DNA from: Chara braunii
Lineage: Eukaryota; Streptophyta; Charophyceae; Charales; Characeae
Length of the DNA stretch: 28,332 bases
Assembly: GCA_003427395.1 (NCBI GenBank)
Contig: BFEA01000095.1
Coordinates: 1,757,198-1,785,529, forward strand
Direction of reading: 5' to 3'
Position 1 is the first letter of the stretch. Every line of letters begins with the position of its first letter. Positions 9,597 through 18,898 of this stretch are shown here, piece after piece. The translations under genes and the position numbers were made by a program. The notes beneath the pieces are model-generated. The model saw nothing but the letters and a program-made list of their open reading frames with translations, searched no databases and had not been told where the DNA came from.

Positions 9597-9826
9597 TGCC
9601 AGCAAAGAAAATAGTTGCTGAGTTGGAATGTGCAATGCAAGTACGCCGATTTGTCATAATTGCATGGGGAGGCCGTTGTCTGTGGTGTCACCGAGAAAGA
9701 AAGGAAAAAAAGGCCCAACAGATCGTTTTCAGTAGCCCACGCGCCAAAGGTACAGAAAAAAAAAAAAAACATGCGCCAGCAAAGAAAACAGGCGCCGAGT
9801 GGAAATATGCCATGAAAGTACCATGA
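9597..9826 (+). repeat. Pair of diverged ~50-bp direct repeats before an A-tract
   Basis: A sequence beginning TGCCAGCAAAGAAAAT near 9597 recurs as GCGCCAGCAAAGAAAAC near 9774. The similarity continues for about 50 nt (GAGT, GGAAT/GGAAA, ATGCAA/ATGAAA, GTAC). The copies are roughly 177 bp apart and the second ends just before the 9836-9864 poly-A run. Confidence 0.5.
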
Positions 9827-9833
9827 AAAAAGG

Positions 9834-9835
<2 letters not shown>

Positions 9836-9864
<29 letters not shown>
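9836..9864 (+). repeat. Poly(A) tract, 29 nt
   Basis: An uninterrupted run of 29 A lies on the + strand, preceded by a shorter A-run near 9757-9770. It could be a simple homopolymer or the tail of a retroposed RNA. No target-site duplication was identified. Confidence 0.7.
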
Positions 9865-9869
<5 letters not shown>

Positions 9870-10284
9870 GCGGAAAAGCTTGCCGCGTCGCAAAGCAGTG
9901 AGTTCGCAGCCAGGAGGCTGCGCTATACCGGTTGCATTTTGTCGCGTAGCGAGGACGTCTTTTCAGGAAATGTCGACGACGGCGAAAGGGGTTTATAGGG
10001 CGGTAACATGGGTAATTGAAGGGTGCAGTCGCTGTCGTGGCAGAGACCGGTAGGCCGGGTGGTCGCGAGTGCGGTTGGAGGGGGGCAGACCAGCGGTCAT
10101 GAGAAAAGCGGTTGGCGACCCGTTTTCATGGACGGCGGTCGGTTTTCCATTTCGGGCTATATCGCAAGGGTGCTATTTTCGGATTCAGATTGGGAAGGCC
10201 AGGCCAAAGTGGGTTTGGAGGTGTGCAGAGCAGAATGCTGGCGGCAGTAGGGGTGTTCCTATTAGTATTGTATTCGAATTGGAT

Positions 10285-10464
10285 GCAACTTTCCCTTTGG
10301 TGTGGGAAGATGCACTCGTTGTTTTTCCCGGGAGGAGTTAGGGCTTCGCCACACCTTTGTCGAAAAGGAAAGAGAATGAATGCATCTTCAGCAGAAAGTG
10401 GTAAGATGGATCCGTTGGTATTCATAGTAACTGATGCATCTTGCCCTTCTCTATGGGAAGATGC
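10285..10464 (+). repeat. Hairpin repeat E with bulged GCATCTT stem
   Basis: Two copies of a ~50-bp repeat carry a similar stem-loop. At 10436-10464, GCATCTT, a bulged G and CCC pair with GGG and AAGATGC around an 8-nt loop. At 10285-10313 the same layout has a bulged T and one mismatch. A third stem of the same sequence, CATCTT/AAGATG, lies between them at 10383-10408. Each large copy is followed by TCGTTGTTTTTCC. A more diverged copy may lie near 10121-10153. No gene function is implied. Confidence 0.45.
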
Positions 10465-10788
10465 GGTCGTTGTTTTTCCGCCATCATAGATCAGTTGGCA
10501 GGCAGGGGGCAGCGACCATGGTGGGGTGGAGCAGTAGCGGGCAAGCAAGCAAGTGGTTCAAGCCCTGCCCGCCAGCCGGTCTCGCTCACGAGCAGACAGA
10601 GAAGGCCTGTCCTCTCCTCCTCTCAAAAAGAACTCCCATAAAAAATGCGCCCTCATTTAGGGGAGAGGGCACGGGTCCACTTCTTTTCCAAAATGCCCCA
10701 ACTGTTTTCGCCGTCGACATGAACGTTTCCACAAGGCCACTTGATGCGGCCGGGCTGGCAGAGCTCCCTACATCTGCCGAACCGGTGG

Positions 10789-10943
10789 ACCCCACTGCTT
10801 TGTGGCAAAGCTTTGGAAGACGATTTGTGAGACCCCACTGCTTTCCGGCAGACGATCTGTGAGACCCCACTGCTTTGCGGCAAAGCTTTGGAAGAGGGTT
10901 TGTAAGACCCCACTGCTTTGTGGCAAAGCTTTCGAAAACGCTG
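10789..10943 (+). repeat. Tandem repeat, ~43-bp unit, about four copies
   Basis: ACCCCACTGCTTTG-type units begin at 10789, 10832, 10864 and 10907 (spacing 43, 32 and 43 bp); the second has an 11-bp deletion. Three of the units contain a GCTTTG/CAAAGC stem with a 3-nt loop. Open frames on both strands cross the array because the unit lacks stop codons in some frames. I treat those translations as by-products. Confidence 0.8.
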
Positions 10944-11341
10944 ACAAATGACGTGGTCACCTTGTACAAGGAAGTGGGGTCCACCTCTTCTTTTTACGTA
11001 CGGGAAGTATTGTGGGATCAGACCCTTCGAGCTGCTGTGCATGAAGGAAGGAACAGCGGGGCTGGAATGTGGAGCAGGTGATTCAGAGGTTGCTAGCGCA
11101 GAGTGTGTCACCTATTCGTAGCNGAGATAGGAAGAGTAGNAAGGGNNCTNTCTCTTCNGCACGCTGCCCGTGGAGAGGAGCGAGAGCACGGCTACACTTG
11201 CACACCGACACCCACTCGAGAGGGTAGCCTTCGTAGATGTGGAGGTGGTTGTAGAGGTTGCTGAAGAATTTGAAAACGAAGACTTGAAGTCCTCCCGCCT
11301 GCCAGTAAGGAAGAAGAAGCTAGACGTCGAAGCTGATCACA

Positions 11342-11977
11342 ATGGCGCAACCAGGGTTCCCACCAGTCCCCTCCGTTGCCACCATGGCGGCCCTGCTGCT
11401 GCTCGCATTCCTAACGTCGGCTATCCATGGACAAGCTGCATCCCCGGAAGCGGGTACGGTCAAGATCTCGGGTTTCGAGTACGCAGGTGATGGCTGCCCG
11501 CCAGGGTCTGCGGAGGGGGCAGTATCGGATGACGGAGAAGTAATCACTGTGATGTTCAACAATTACCCTGCGTCGACAGCCAATGCCTGGGACGGTATGC
11601 GGAGGAGGTGCACGGTGACGATCAATCTGAGCTATCCGCCAGGTTTCATCTTCGGCTTGGGGATGGTCACTATGCACGGATACGCCAAGCTGGACGCGGG
11701 CGTGACCGGCGTCGCTCAGACCAGTCCCAATATGCCCTGGACACCAGGGACGGCTGGAGCCAAGCGCGTCATCGCCGACCCTTTCGATGGTGACTTTGAG
11801 TTCACAGACGAGTTCAGCGGGCAGGCGTACAGCGTGTGCAACGTCGTCAGAGACCTCCACCTCAACTTCGAAGTGCGGCTGAATCCTGGGAATCCACCGA
11901 AAAGNGGCNTGATGACCGTGGGCTCTCAGGGTCTCAACCTAACGCAGGAGTTCGCCATCAGCTGGGCGTCGTGCTAA
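11342..11977 (+). CDS. Secreted DUF4360 family protein
   Basis: This is a single open frame of 211 codons. The N-terminus carries a signal peptide: MAALLLLAFLTSAIHGQAA begins at the second in-frame ATG (11384), which sits in a near-ideal start context (GCCACCATGG). Either 11342 or 11384 may be the true start. After the signal, the protein shows DUF4360 features in order: GCPPGS near residue 57, a V-F-N-Y-x-AS strand, RRRC followed by alternating hydrophobic strands, YPPGF, GYAKLDAGV, a central FDGDFEF, YSVCN and a C-terminal SWASC. Four cysteines follow the signal, as expected for two disulfides in an extracellular protein. The length matches the usual ~200 residues. Two undetermined bases (11905 and 11909) leave two unknown residues. 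Biochemical function is unknown for the family. It is known mainly from fungi and bacteria, so its presence here may reflect transfer or an under-sampled algal family. No TATA box is evident; the upstream sequence has gaps. Confidence 0.85.
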   Translation: MAQPGFPPVPSVATMAALLLLAFLTSAIHGQAASPEAGTVKISGFEYAGDGCPPGSAEGAVSDDGEVITVMFNNYPASTANAWDGMRRRCTVTINLSYPPGFIFGLGMVTMHGYAKLDAGVTGVAQTSPNMPWTPGTAGAKRVIADPFDGDFEFTDEFSGQAYSVCNVVRDLHLNFEVRLNPGNPPKXGXMTVGSQGLNLTQEFAISWASC

Positions 11978-12483
11978 GCTCCGGGCGGCGATCCAACATC
12001 GTCAGCTTTCCAGCGTGCCACAAGTTGCCAGCGGCTAAGTTTGGCCATAGGCCATATTCACACCAGGGAGTTCCTTGGTGGAATGTGCATGCGGTGATGG
12101 AGTCCCGGTGTGGATACGACCCTCGAATGGATAGGCGAAGGAATGCCGGGAGGACTCAGAAGTATCCCCTCGCAGGCTGGCCCGAGGAACTGCGGAGAAG
12201 AGCATGAGGTTATGGGGGACCAGGAGGGGGAAACAAGAGGTGACACTGGCTCCGTAGTATGGCCAATGGAGTCTGTGCGAAATGACGAGGATCCGTAGTG
12301 ACGATCTGTTCATATCAGGACATCTCTTCTTATCAAAACTCTCCGATTGCCTTTGTAAGTTTTTGTATTACTGCATAATTGTAGCTGGTGGAGGTAATCA
12401 AGTAGTAGAATGTCCGCGGAGTCGACAGACCTTCCGTCGGTGATGCGGGAGTAACGACTCACGTCCCAGACAGCTTAGCCGAA

Positions 12484-12486
<3 letters not shown>
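11978..12486. other. Probable 3' flank of the DUF4360 gene
   Basis: No further gene is seen. The segment is GC-balanced to about 12300, then AT-richer (near 12340-12400), consistent with a 3' untranslated region and end site. I cannot place the polyadenylation site from sequence alone. Confidence 0.3.

Positions 12487-12541
<55 letters not shown>
12487..12541. repeat. (TC)n microsatellite
   Basis: An uninterrupted TC dinucleotide repeat of about 27 units. Confidence 0.95.
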
Positions 12542-12542
<1 letters not shown>

Positions 12543-13333
12543 CCCCACCTTTCTTTGTGTTGGTGTTTTTGATCTAATGCCGGAGAGCGCCTTTATCTCT
12601 TTCTTCTTGGTGTTGCTGAAATATTGACGTCCAGGAAAACGAGAAGGGAGATTTCAATGACTTAGTGATATCATATTGTGTTAGGATTTCGAATTTCGCG
12701 GAATGAGATTTTGTTCAAGGTACTGAGCTCGCGTGCTCTCAGGGCGCTGCTTCAATTTGTAACCTTTGTGCTTTGCATGGTTACTCAATCCCTCAGTTTC
12801 ATTTTTCGAACGAAAACCTTTTTGTTGTCACGGGGAACGACTTACCGACCTCTCGTTTTTCCGTTCTACCTTTTCTGTGTCCCCATTTTGTGGAGTGGAC
12901 CCTTTATTGGTTTGCGCGTGTCATCTTGTTAATCCTGTTTGCTTTCCCCCTTGCATCGTCCAGGAGCTTCCTTTGCCAATTTGCTCACTTGCCGAAAATC
13001 CCTCTCCTCGTCCAGGCCAAACCCCCACCTTCCTGCTCCACTCCGCCGCCCCCCCAACCCCCTCCTCCGCCCGAAGAAGAGTTCAAGATTGCCTTTCGGG
13101 AGTCGTCTCTCCCTTCTCCTACGTAAGAGTTTGTCGCCGTGCTTGATGGCTCGTTCACATTGAGGAGCTGGTTTTCTCTGATCTCGTTTCTGTCTGTTAC
13201 ATTTGTCCGGCTCGTGTTTGCAATATTTGTCGCATCTCATTCAGTTCTTTTTTCCTCGGCATTCTTGTCCGTTTGGCTTGTCGCTGGAAAAGACCCATTC
13301 ACCCATCCTTATGGATTAGATTTCACTCACATA
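12542..13333. other. Gene-free stretch, pyrimidine-rich
   Basis: Several frames stay open for 80-126 codons, but the products are Phe/Ser/Pro/Leu-rich translations of a pyrimidine-rich strand, with no domain or motif. A C-run lies near 13040-13070. I find nothing further. Confidence 0.4.
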
Positions 13334-13403
13334 CCTTGATTCGTCATTTCTCACCGTGGAGATCTCCACGGAAATCAACTATTACAGATATGACGAATCA
13401 AGG
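13334..13403. repeat. Nested palindrome: 14-bp inverted repeat enclosing an 18-bp palindrome
   Basis: 13334-13347 (CCTTGATTCGTCAT) and 13390-13403 (ATGACGAATCAAGG) are perfect inverted repeats. Between them, 13354-13371 is a perfect 18-bp palindrome (CCGTGGAGATCTCCACGG). The whole 70-bp unit could extrude as a cruciform. It may be a tiny foldback element or a relic. No target duplication is visible. Confidence 0.8.
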
Positions 13404-13691
13404 CAACCGGGACGGTCCCATTGCGGCTGTCTCCAAGCTGCCAAAGTGCTATTTGATCCTGACCGTCGATCTTGACCGATTTCCGGGTCATGGCCGGCAA
13501 GCGGCACAGCAGCTTCGGTAGCATACATGTACATGTACGTTTCCATTTCAGAAGAGAGGAAAGCAGTCGGAGCTGGAACCTGAGTTGTAGAGATGATAGA
13601 TCACGCATCGGGCGATTGCTCGTGCGGAAAGTCTCTCTGGCAATCCAGGTGATTGATTAAAGCGAGACTACGTGTAGAGATCTCCCAGTGG

Positions 13692-13714
13692 GCGCTTTCC
13701 ACCAATTATCCCCT
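13692..13714 (-). mobile_element. Solo terminal-repeat fragment of the GGGATAAT element family
   Basis: GGGCGCTTTCCACCAATTATCCC matches the right end of the elements at 14175-14626 and 15650-15780 (motif parts: GGGCGC, TTCCACC, ATTATCCC). The other end was not found nearby, so this is an isolated end. Confidence 0.55.
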
Positions 13715-14174
13715 TTGTCTGCATGCTGACGATCATAGACGGCACGCTAAGCATAGTGTGACGTCGCCCCTGGCTGTGATTGCAACTCTTATGCACTCTG
13801 GGAAAGCATGAATTGTGCACACACTGTCAGATGGCTAAGAACGCGAAATCCAACAAATATAGGAGCTCGAGAAACGGCAGCGAGATCCCACAGGTTTTTG
13901 GGATGGACCAGTTCTTGAGCCCCGGTCGTTCAGATCCGTCCGGTCTGAAAATCTCGTGGTCAGACTTTGGCCGCTTCGACAAATGCTCGAGAACTTGGTA
14001 AACACGCTCCCAGTGTGTGGGACTTGGTTCCAGGGATGACTCTAGTGGTCCTTTGAATGTTTCGTTTGCTGCGTCTCAATCAAGAAATTTGTTCGTCAGT
14101 ATAGAAAAGAAAAAAGGAGAAGTAAAAGAAGAAGCACAACCAGAAATTTGTTCGTCATGTCATGCATCATTCCT

Positions 14175-14626
14175 GGGGATAATTGGTAGAAAGAGCCCAC
14201 GCCAAAACCTTTTCGGTTTTGGCCGCCCAAAGTTCGGCCGTTTGGTACTACCGGCCCAAACAACTTTCCTCTGGGTGAAAGGCGCCTTCGCGCCGTGGCC
14301 ACATCTCCCTGGGCCTGTCTTTACCGGTTTAAGAATGTGGCGCTGTTTCTGCGCCAGATTCATGAACCGGTCGGGCCATTCTTTTTCAAAATCGCGTACG
14401 TGGGCCTCATTCTATACTTCAGCGTTACCACCACCGGCCTCTTTTACATCAAAATGAATCTGGCGCTCTTATGCGCCAGATTCATGATCCGACAGGGCCC
14501 TTGGAGCGACGCGTGGGCCTGTAGTACCCCACATGCAAGTTATTGGGCCTGTAGTACCAAACGGCTAAACTTTGGGCGCCCAAAACCGAAAAGGTTTTGG
14601 CGTGGGCGCCTTCTACCGATTATCCC
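14175..14626. mobile_element. Non-autonomous DNA transposon (MITE-like), 452 bp, possible hAT type
   Basis: The left end begins GGGGATAATTGGTAGAAA and the right end finishes TTCTACCGATTATCCC. The two ends are inverted repeats of each other for roughly 85 bp, including GCCCACGCCAAAACC, CTTTTCGGTTTTGG, GCCGTTTGGTACTAC and GGCCCAA. Flanking sequence is TCATTCCT on the left (14167-14174) and TAATTCCT on the right (14627-14634): an 8-bp target duplication with one difference. An 8-bp duplication and a G-rich tip are consistent with hAT elements; family assignment is inference. No transposase ORF is present. Related copies occur at 15650, 16745, 13692 and 28216. Confidence 0.7.
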
Positions 14627-14634
14627 TAATTCCT

Positions 14635-15400
14635 GCGTTGGCATCACAAAGTTCAGCACGAGGTTCGAGCCTGAGTTATCTTCGTGGTTTCTTTCCTTTT
14701 TTAATTCCTCCTCCTTCCCTCTTCCGGTTTGCACCTCCACTATCCCTTCCCTTTCCCCTATCTCTTCCTCTTTTTGGTCTTCCCTCCCCTTCCCCACTCA
14801 TCCTCCCCTCTTCCCTATTCCCGCCGCGTGTAGTCTCTCATCCGTGATGTGCTTTCTAAGAATTGGTTCCTCCTTTCCTCACTCCTATACCCTGTGTAAT
14901 TGATCTCGCTTCGTATCTTTCCTCATATTACAGAACGGAGTGGCCGGACTTAATTTTATGGTCCTTGGATTTCGTTATCTTTAGGCTTCGTGTTCTCAGA
15001 ATCTTTGTGGAAGTCTCCTATGGTATGTTACGTTATGCCATTGCTAAATGCCAACGTGATGATCCGTGGAGAAGGGGTAGGAATTCCAGACGGGATCAAC
15101 CGTATTACAGTATTGTTATCTTCTCGGTCTGTGCGAAGTGCGGTTCTAGAAGAGCCTGCGACTCTGCAGTTGCTATGCTCTCGTACTCGACGATCAGCCA
15201 GGAAACGCCAACACTACCTTACGTTATTATGCACCCCCAGAAGTAACAGAAAAAAACGCTAAAATACAAAGGAGGACAGATGGACGGAGGGTTCGGTTGG
15301 GGAGCAGGAGAAGATAACGAGGAGGCAAGGCCCTGATATGGAAGACAAGGCAGTGGAGCATGTAGTACCCAGAGCACATACGAAAGATGCACAAGACCAC
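14635..15400. other. Gene-free stretch
   Basis: A pyrimidine-rich run (about 14690-14820) keeps several frames open, giving Ser/Pro/Phe-rich translations without motifs. The rest shows no ORF with recognisable features, no RNA gene and no repeat of note. Confidence 0.4.
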
Positions 15401-15496
15401 TCGGGACACATGAGTGCCCGCGCACGCACGCACACAAACATACTCGCGCAACCACACACAGGCACACCCACACCCACACCCACAGCCACACAGGCG

Positions 15497-15513
15497 CACA
15501 CACACACACACAG

Positions 15514-15582
<69 letters not shown>
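15497..15582. repeat. (CA)n microsatellite
   Basis: An almost perfect CA repeat with two GCG interruptions near its start. A looser CA-rich sequence begins about 15420. The 'proteins' crossing it are HTHT or VCVC runs and are not real. Confidence 0.95.
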
Positions 15583-15584
<2 letters not shown>

Positions 15585-15649
15585 GTGGCACAACAATGCT
15601 TTCTTGTTGTGGAGTTGTGTACAGCAAACATGACAACGCACACATGCTA

Positions 15650-15780
15650 TAATTGGTGGAAAGCGCCCACACCAAAACCTTTTTGGTGAAGGGCGCTCAA
15701 AAACCAAACTGGAAAGGTGTGGGCCCCCACTCCCGAAACGGTTTTTACTCCGCGTGGGGGCTTTCCACCGATTATCCCCC
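15650..15780. mobile_element. Short copy of the GGGATAAT terminal-repeat element
   Basis: The left end TATAATTGGTGGAAAGCGCC and right end GGCTTTCCACCGATTATCCC are inverted repeats. The interior again has the CCAAAACC(T)TTTTGG motif. Length is about 131 bp, so this is a deletion derivative. CA-rich microsatellites lie within about 70 bp on the left and 20-30 bp on the right. No clear target duplication. Confidence 0.6.
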
Positions 15781-15798
15781 CATCCGCCCCTTCCCCCA

Positions 15799-16005
15799 AC
15801 AGACGTGCGCACACACAAACACAAACACACTACAAACACACACACCACAAACGCACACTACAAACACACACACACACACACACACTCGCGCGCGCGCGCG
15901 CTCACATACGCGTACACGTACACACACACATGCATGCACACACACAGACACACGCATGCACACACACAGACACACGCACACACACACACACAAAGCACCG
16001 CACAC
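15799..16005. repeat. Interrupted CA-rich microsatellite
   Basis: ACAC-rich sequence with interruptions, including a GCGCGCGC run near 15887-15900 and repeated ACAGACACACGCATGCAC blocks. Confidence 0.9.
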
Positions 16006-16508
16006 ACTAACAGGTTAAGGAGGATGGCAAGTAGCGCTGGACATTGGACAGCACTGGAAGTCATAGCTTAAGGACCCCGGAATTCGAGGATGTATGTCCT
16101 CTCCAGCGCCGCTATCTTTCTATTTTTCTATTTTCCTTTTTTTTTCCTCCTATTTTCGTTTTTCTGTGTTTTTGTGTTTCCTTCGTCTTTTCTCTTCCTT
16201 TTTGTTTTTTTTCCTTTTCAATATGGGGAAATTTGTCAGCCGCCCCTGTAATTTCCATTATTTTGCCTCGCGCCCCTCCTACGGACCACTTTCCCTGTCG
16301 TGGCCCCTGGGGCCTCTGAGCTTTCCTGCATGCCCCTGTCAGCAAGGGGCGCACCTTTCCGCGGTGCCCTTACTGGAGGGCCAGTCCCATTTCAGTGGTC
16401 CCTCTGCAATATGCCGTCATGAGCAGCATGCATCTTTTGGTCATGCCCCTGAGTCGGAAATTCGGATTTGAAGCAAGTGGGTTTTGTGGCGCTACCACAA
16501 AAAATGAC

Positions 16509-16509
<1 letters not shown>

Positions 16510-16594
<85 letters not shown>

Positions 16595-16685
16595 NNNNNN
16601 NNNNNNNNNNNNNNNNNNNNNNNNNNNNNNNNNNNNNNNNNNNNNNNNNNNNNNNNNNNNNNNNNNNNNNNNNNNNNNNNNNNNN

Positions 16686-16745
<60 letters not shown>
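16510..16745. repeat. Compound (TG)n-(GA)n microsatellite with assembly gap
   Basis: (TG)n at 16510-16556 passes directly into (GA)n. 16595-16685 is 91 unknown bases, then (GA)n continues to 16745, where it abuts a transposon end. True repeat length is unknown. Confidence 0.95.
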
Positions 16746-16748
<3 letters not shown>

Positions 16749-16985
16749 AATTGGTGGAAAGTGCCCATGCCAAAACCTATTTGGTTTTCGGCGCCCGAAA
16801 CTCGGCCGTTTGGTACTACCGGCCCAATGACTTCCATGTGGGGTACTACAGGCCCACGCGTCCCTCCAAGGGCCCTACCCGTCCCTCCAAGGGCCCTACC
16901 AGATTATGAATCTGGCTTCCAGATTCATTTTGATGTAACCGAGGCTGAAGTATAGAATGAGGCCCACGTATGTGACGCGCAACCT
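16745..16985. mobile_element. Partial copy of the GGGATAAT terminal-repeat element
   Basis: It starts GGATAATTGGTGGAAAGTGC directly after (GA)n and runs through GTTTGGTACTACCGGCCCAA, GGGCCCTACC, AGATTCATTTTGATGTAA and GAGGCCCACGTATG. This matches the reverse complement of about 14395-14626 along most of its length. The distal end is missing after about 16985. A GTCCCTCCAAGGGCCCTACC block is duplicated in tandem near 16860-16899. Confidence 0.6.
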
Positions 16986-17200
16986 ACGCTCTGTGCTGTT
17001 TTCCGTTTGAACTGTTAGATGTGCGGAAGGAGGCCCAGAAAAACAGCAAGATGGGGTGTACCAAGGATTTTTGGGAAATCGAGTGTGGGGACATAGACAG
17101 AGCTGAAGTCCCCCGTGTTGGCCCGATGAAGCAAGTCGATTGCTTTCGCGCGTCGCGAAATGCGCGCGCGTGCACGACGCGAAAAGAGAAAAATCCAAAT

Positions 17201-17803
17201 TCAATCCAAAAAGTATTGTCGGGCTTTCCACCGCGCTACGGCCCGTCGTTTAGAGCGGAATGGCTTTGGTACGCTCCGCGTGTCCCGTTTCCGTATCAAA
17301 TCTCGACGTCGTTCGTTGGCCAGTTCTGAGTCTGACGTGGATGGTCTCAGCCGCGTGGCTCTTTCCTTATACTCGTCTTCACTCCGTATTCGGTGGTGGA
17401 AGCCCTTCGCTTCGTAGTGATCGAAGCGTTGGCACTCCGTGCACAGGGTTCGAGGCCAATAGGGTGCCACTGCCGTCCACGGAATGACGATCAATTCGTT
17501 AAATGGCAACAATATCGAGTAGGGTGGAAAGTGCGTATCAATAATGACAAACCCAGCGTCTACGAATCCTGAACAATGGTTGGCTGGAGGGAAGTAATAT
17601 TGCCCGCCGATCTGTGCGACGGCTTCTCGTACGTCCCACTCACATACACGGGTCCTTTCCTCGCTGTAGGGAAAAGGTCGTGTTGCGATGGGAGATACGG
17701 GAGGCTGGCCCCCTATCGAAGGGTGCTTGTCAGTCCACATCTCAATCAGCCACAAATATCCAGAGATGTCATCAAGAACAGAAACCACTCGCCCAACCCC
17801 CAA
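17201..17803 (-). CDS. Unidentified 200-codon ORF
   Basis: This open frame has balanced, protein-like composition (Trp, Tyr, Cys and charged residues well mixed), unlike the low-complexity frames nearby. The first ATG within it is about residue 22; the open frame extends upstream from a TTG. Visible features are an aromatic- and Pro-rich central part (HFPPYSILLP, PWTAVAPYWPR), a CTEC pair and a strongly basic C-terminus (residues ~145-195). I do not recognise a family. It could be an exon of a host gene, a fragment of a retroelement, or a chance ORF. Length and composition argue mildly against chance. Confidence 0.35.
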   Translation of the reverse strand: MGVGRVVSVLDDISGYLWLIEMWTDKHPSIGGQPPVSPIATRPFPYSEERTRVCEWDVREAVAQIGGQYYFPPANHCSGFVDAGFVIIDTHFPPYSILLPFNELIVIPWTAVAPYWPRTLCTECQRFDHYEAKGFHHRIRSEDEYKERATRLRPSTSDSELANERRRDLIRKRDTRSVPKPFRSKRRAVARWKARQYFLD

Positions 17804-18003
17804 TCAATCCTTTTTGATACAAAAGAGAGAAAACACACATCTGCTTGGTCATGCGTATGGCTAACGGACCGACCCGCGACTCAGTTTCGGCGCCTTGTTC
17901 CTCAAGGTCGCCCGGTGGCTTGGCTGCTGATGTCGTGCAACATAAGGCAGAGGGCATGCGCAGTGCATCTGAAACTACAGATCTAAATGCTCTTGCATTC
18001 TCG

Positions 18004-18898
18004 GGCAAAATCCAGACGACAATCGTCTAATCAACGCAAAAGAGACGCGCATCCCCATTCATTCATTCACTGTGGAAGGTGCGAAAAATGAGCCATGCAC
18101 AGGAAAAAGATGCATCGCTTGCATAGTACACACGCATCCACCGTTCACAAGACAAGAAGACGAGGTCCTTGCGTAGGAGGATTACCCAGGAAACTAATGG
18201 AAGAGTTCTGGAAGAAGTTCTTTCACACAGAAACAGGATACCGACTCATTCTCATTCAAGAGAGAGACAATCATAATTCAAAAAGAGAGAAGGAGAGAAG
18301 GAGAGAAGGAGAGAGAGAAAGAGAGAGAGAGAGTCGAGGGAGGAAAATCAAAATAGAAGATGACAAGGTTCGGAGAGGGAAAAGTTCGGCGTTGCCGCCG
18401 TACACTCACACCAAAAAGAAGGATACGCAACAACAAAGGCGCATTCGCCGTTAATCCCAATATGGCCCCGGGCCAATCACCCACTCAACTCCGATCATCA
18501 ATCCTCGTACCCGCACCGACAATCCCGGTCGTCGCACGCTAACTCCCACCACTGCGATCGTCACCCCGCTGTCATAAACTCGACACGGTTCGCCCAGACC
18601 CCACAGTCTGTCGTGGCGATCCGGCACGCAACCGGCCAGCCTATCGTCATCCCGACAGGACTTTCCGACTCGCCTCAAAACACTCTGCCTAGCCACTGCT
18701 TCCCGGAAGCTAGCTTAGGAGTCGAGAACGTAAAAGAGATTTGCGGACGCGCTTGCGGGTTTTATAGTTGTGACAAAGGAGATAGAAAGGGGAGAAAGCG
18801 AAGGAAAAACTGAGGGGTGAAAGGAGAAGCAGGAGGAGAAGACTTTGAGAAGAGTGCTCTGCGAGCGCCATGTTGATCCTTCTGAACTCGAGGTTCAA
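18004..18898. other. Gene-free stretch with GA-rich tract
   Basis: A GA-rich low-complexity tract lies at about 18260-18335. Open frames crossing it are Arg/Glu- or Ser/Leu-rich and are explained by composition. No other feature is supported. Confidence 0.4.

Noticed and set aside
10553-10580. tRNA-like B-box (GGTTCAAGCC)
   Set aside because: No matching acceptor stem, anticodon arm or A-box could be arranged around it.
10586-11111. Minus-strand frames with repeated KAVGS and SSKALPQSSG peptides
   Set aside because: They are translations of the 43-bp tandem repeat in two frames; nothing suggests one is used.
15219-16071. Open frames across CA-rich repeats
   Set aside because: HTHT and VCVC runs are dinucleotide-repeat translations.
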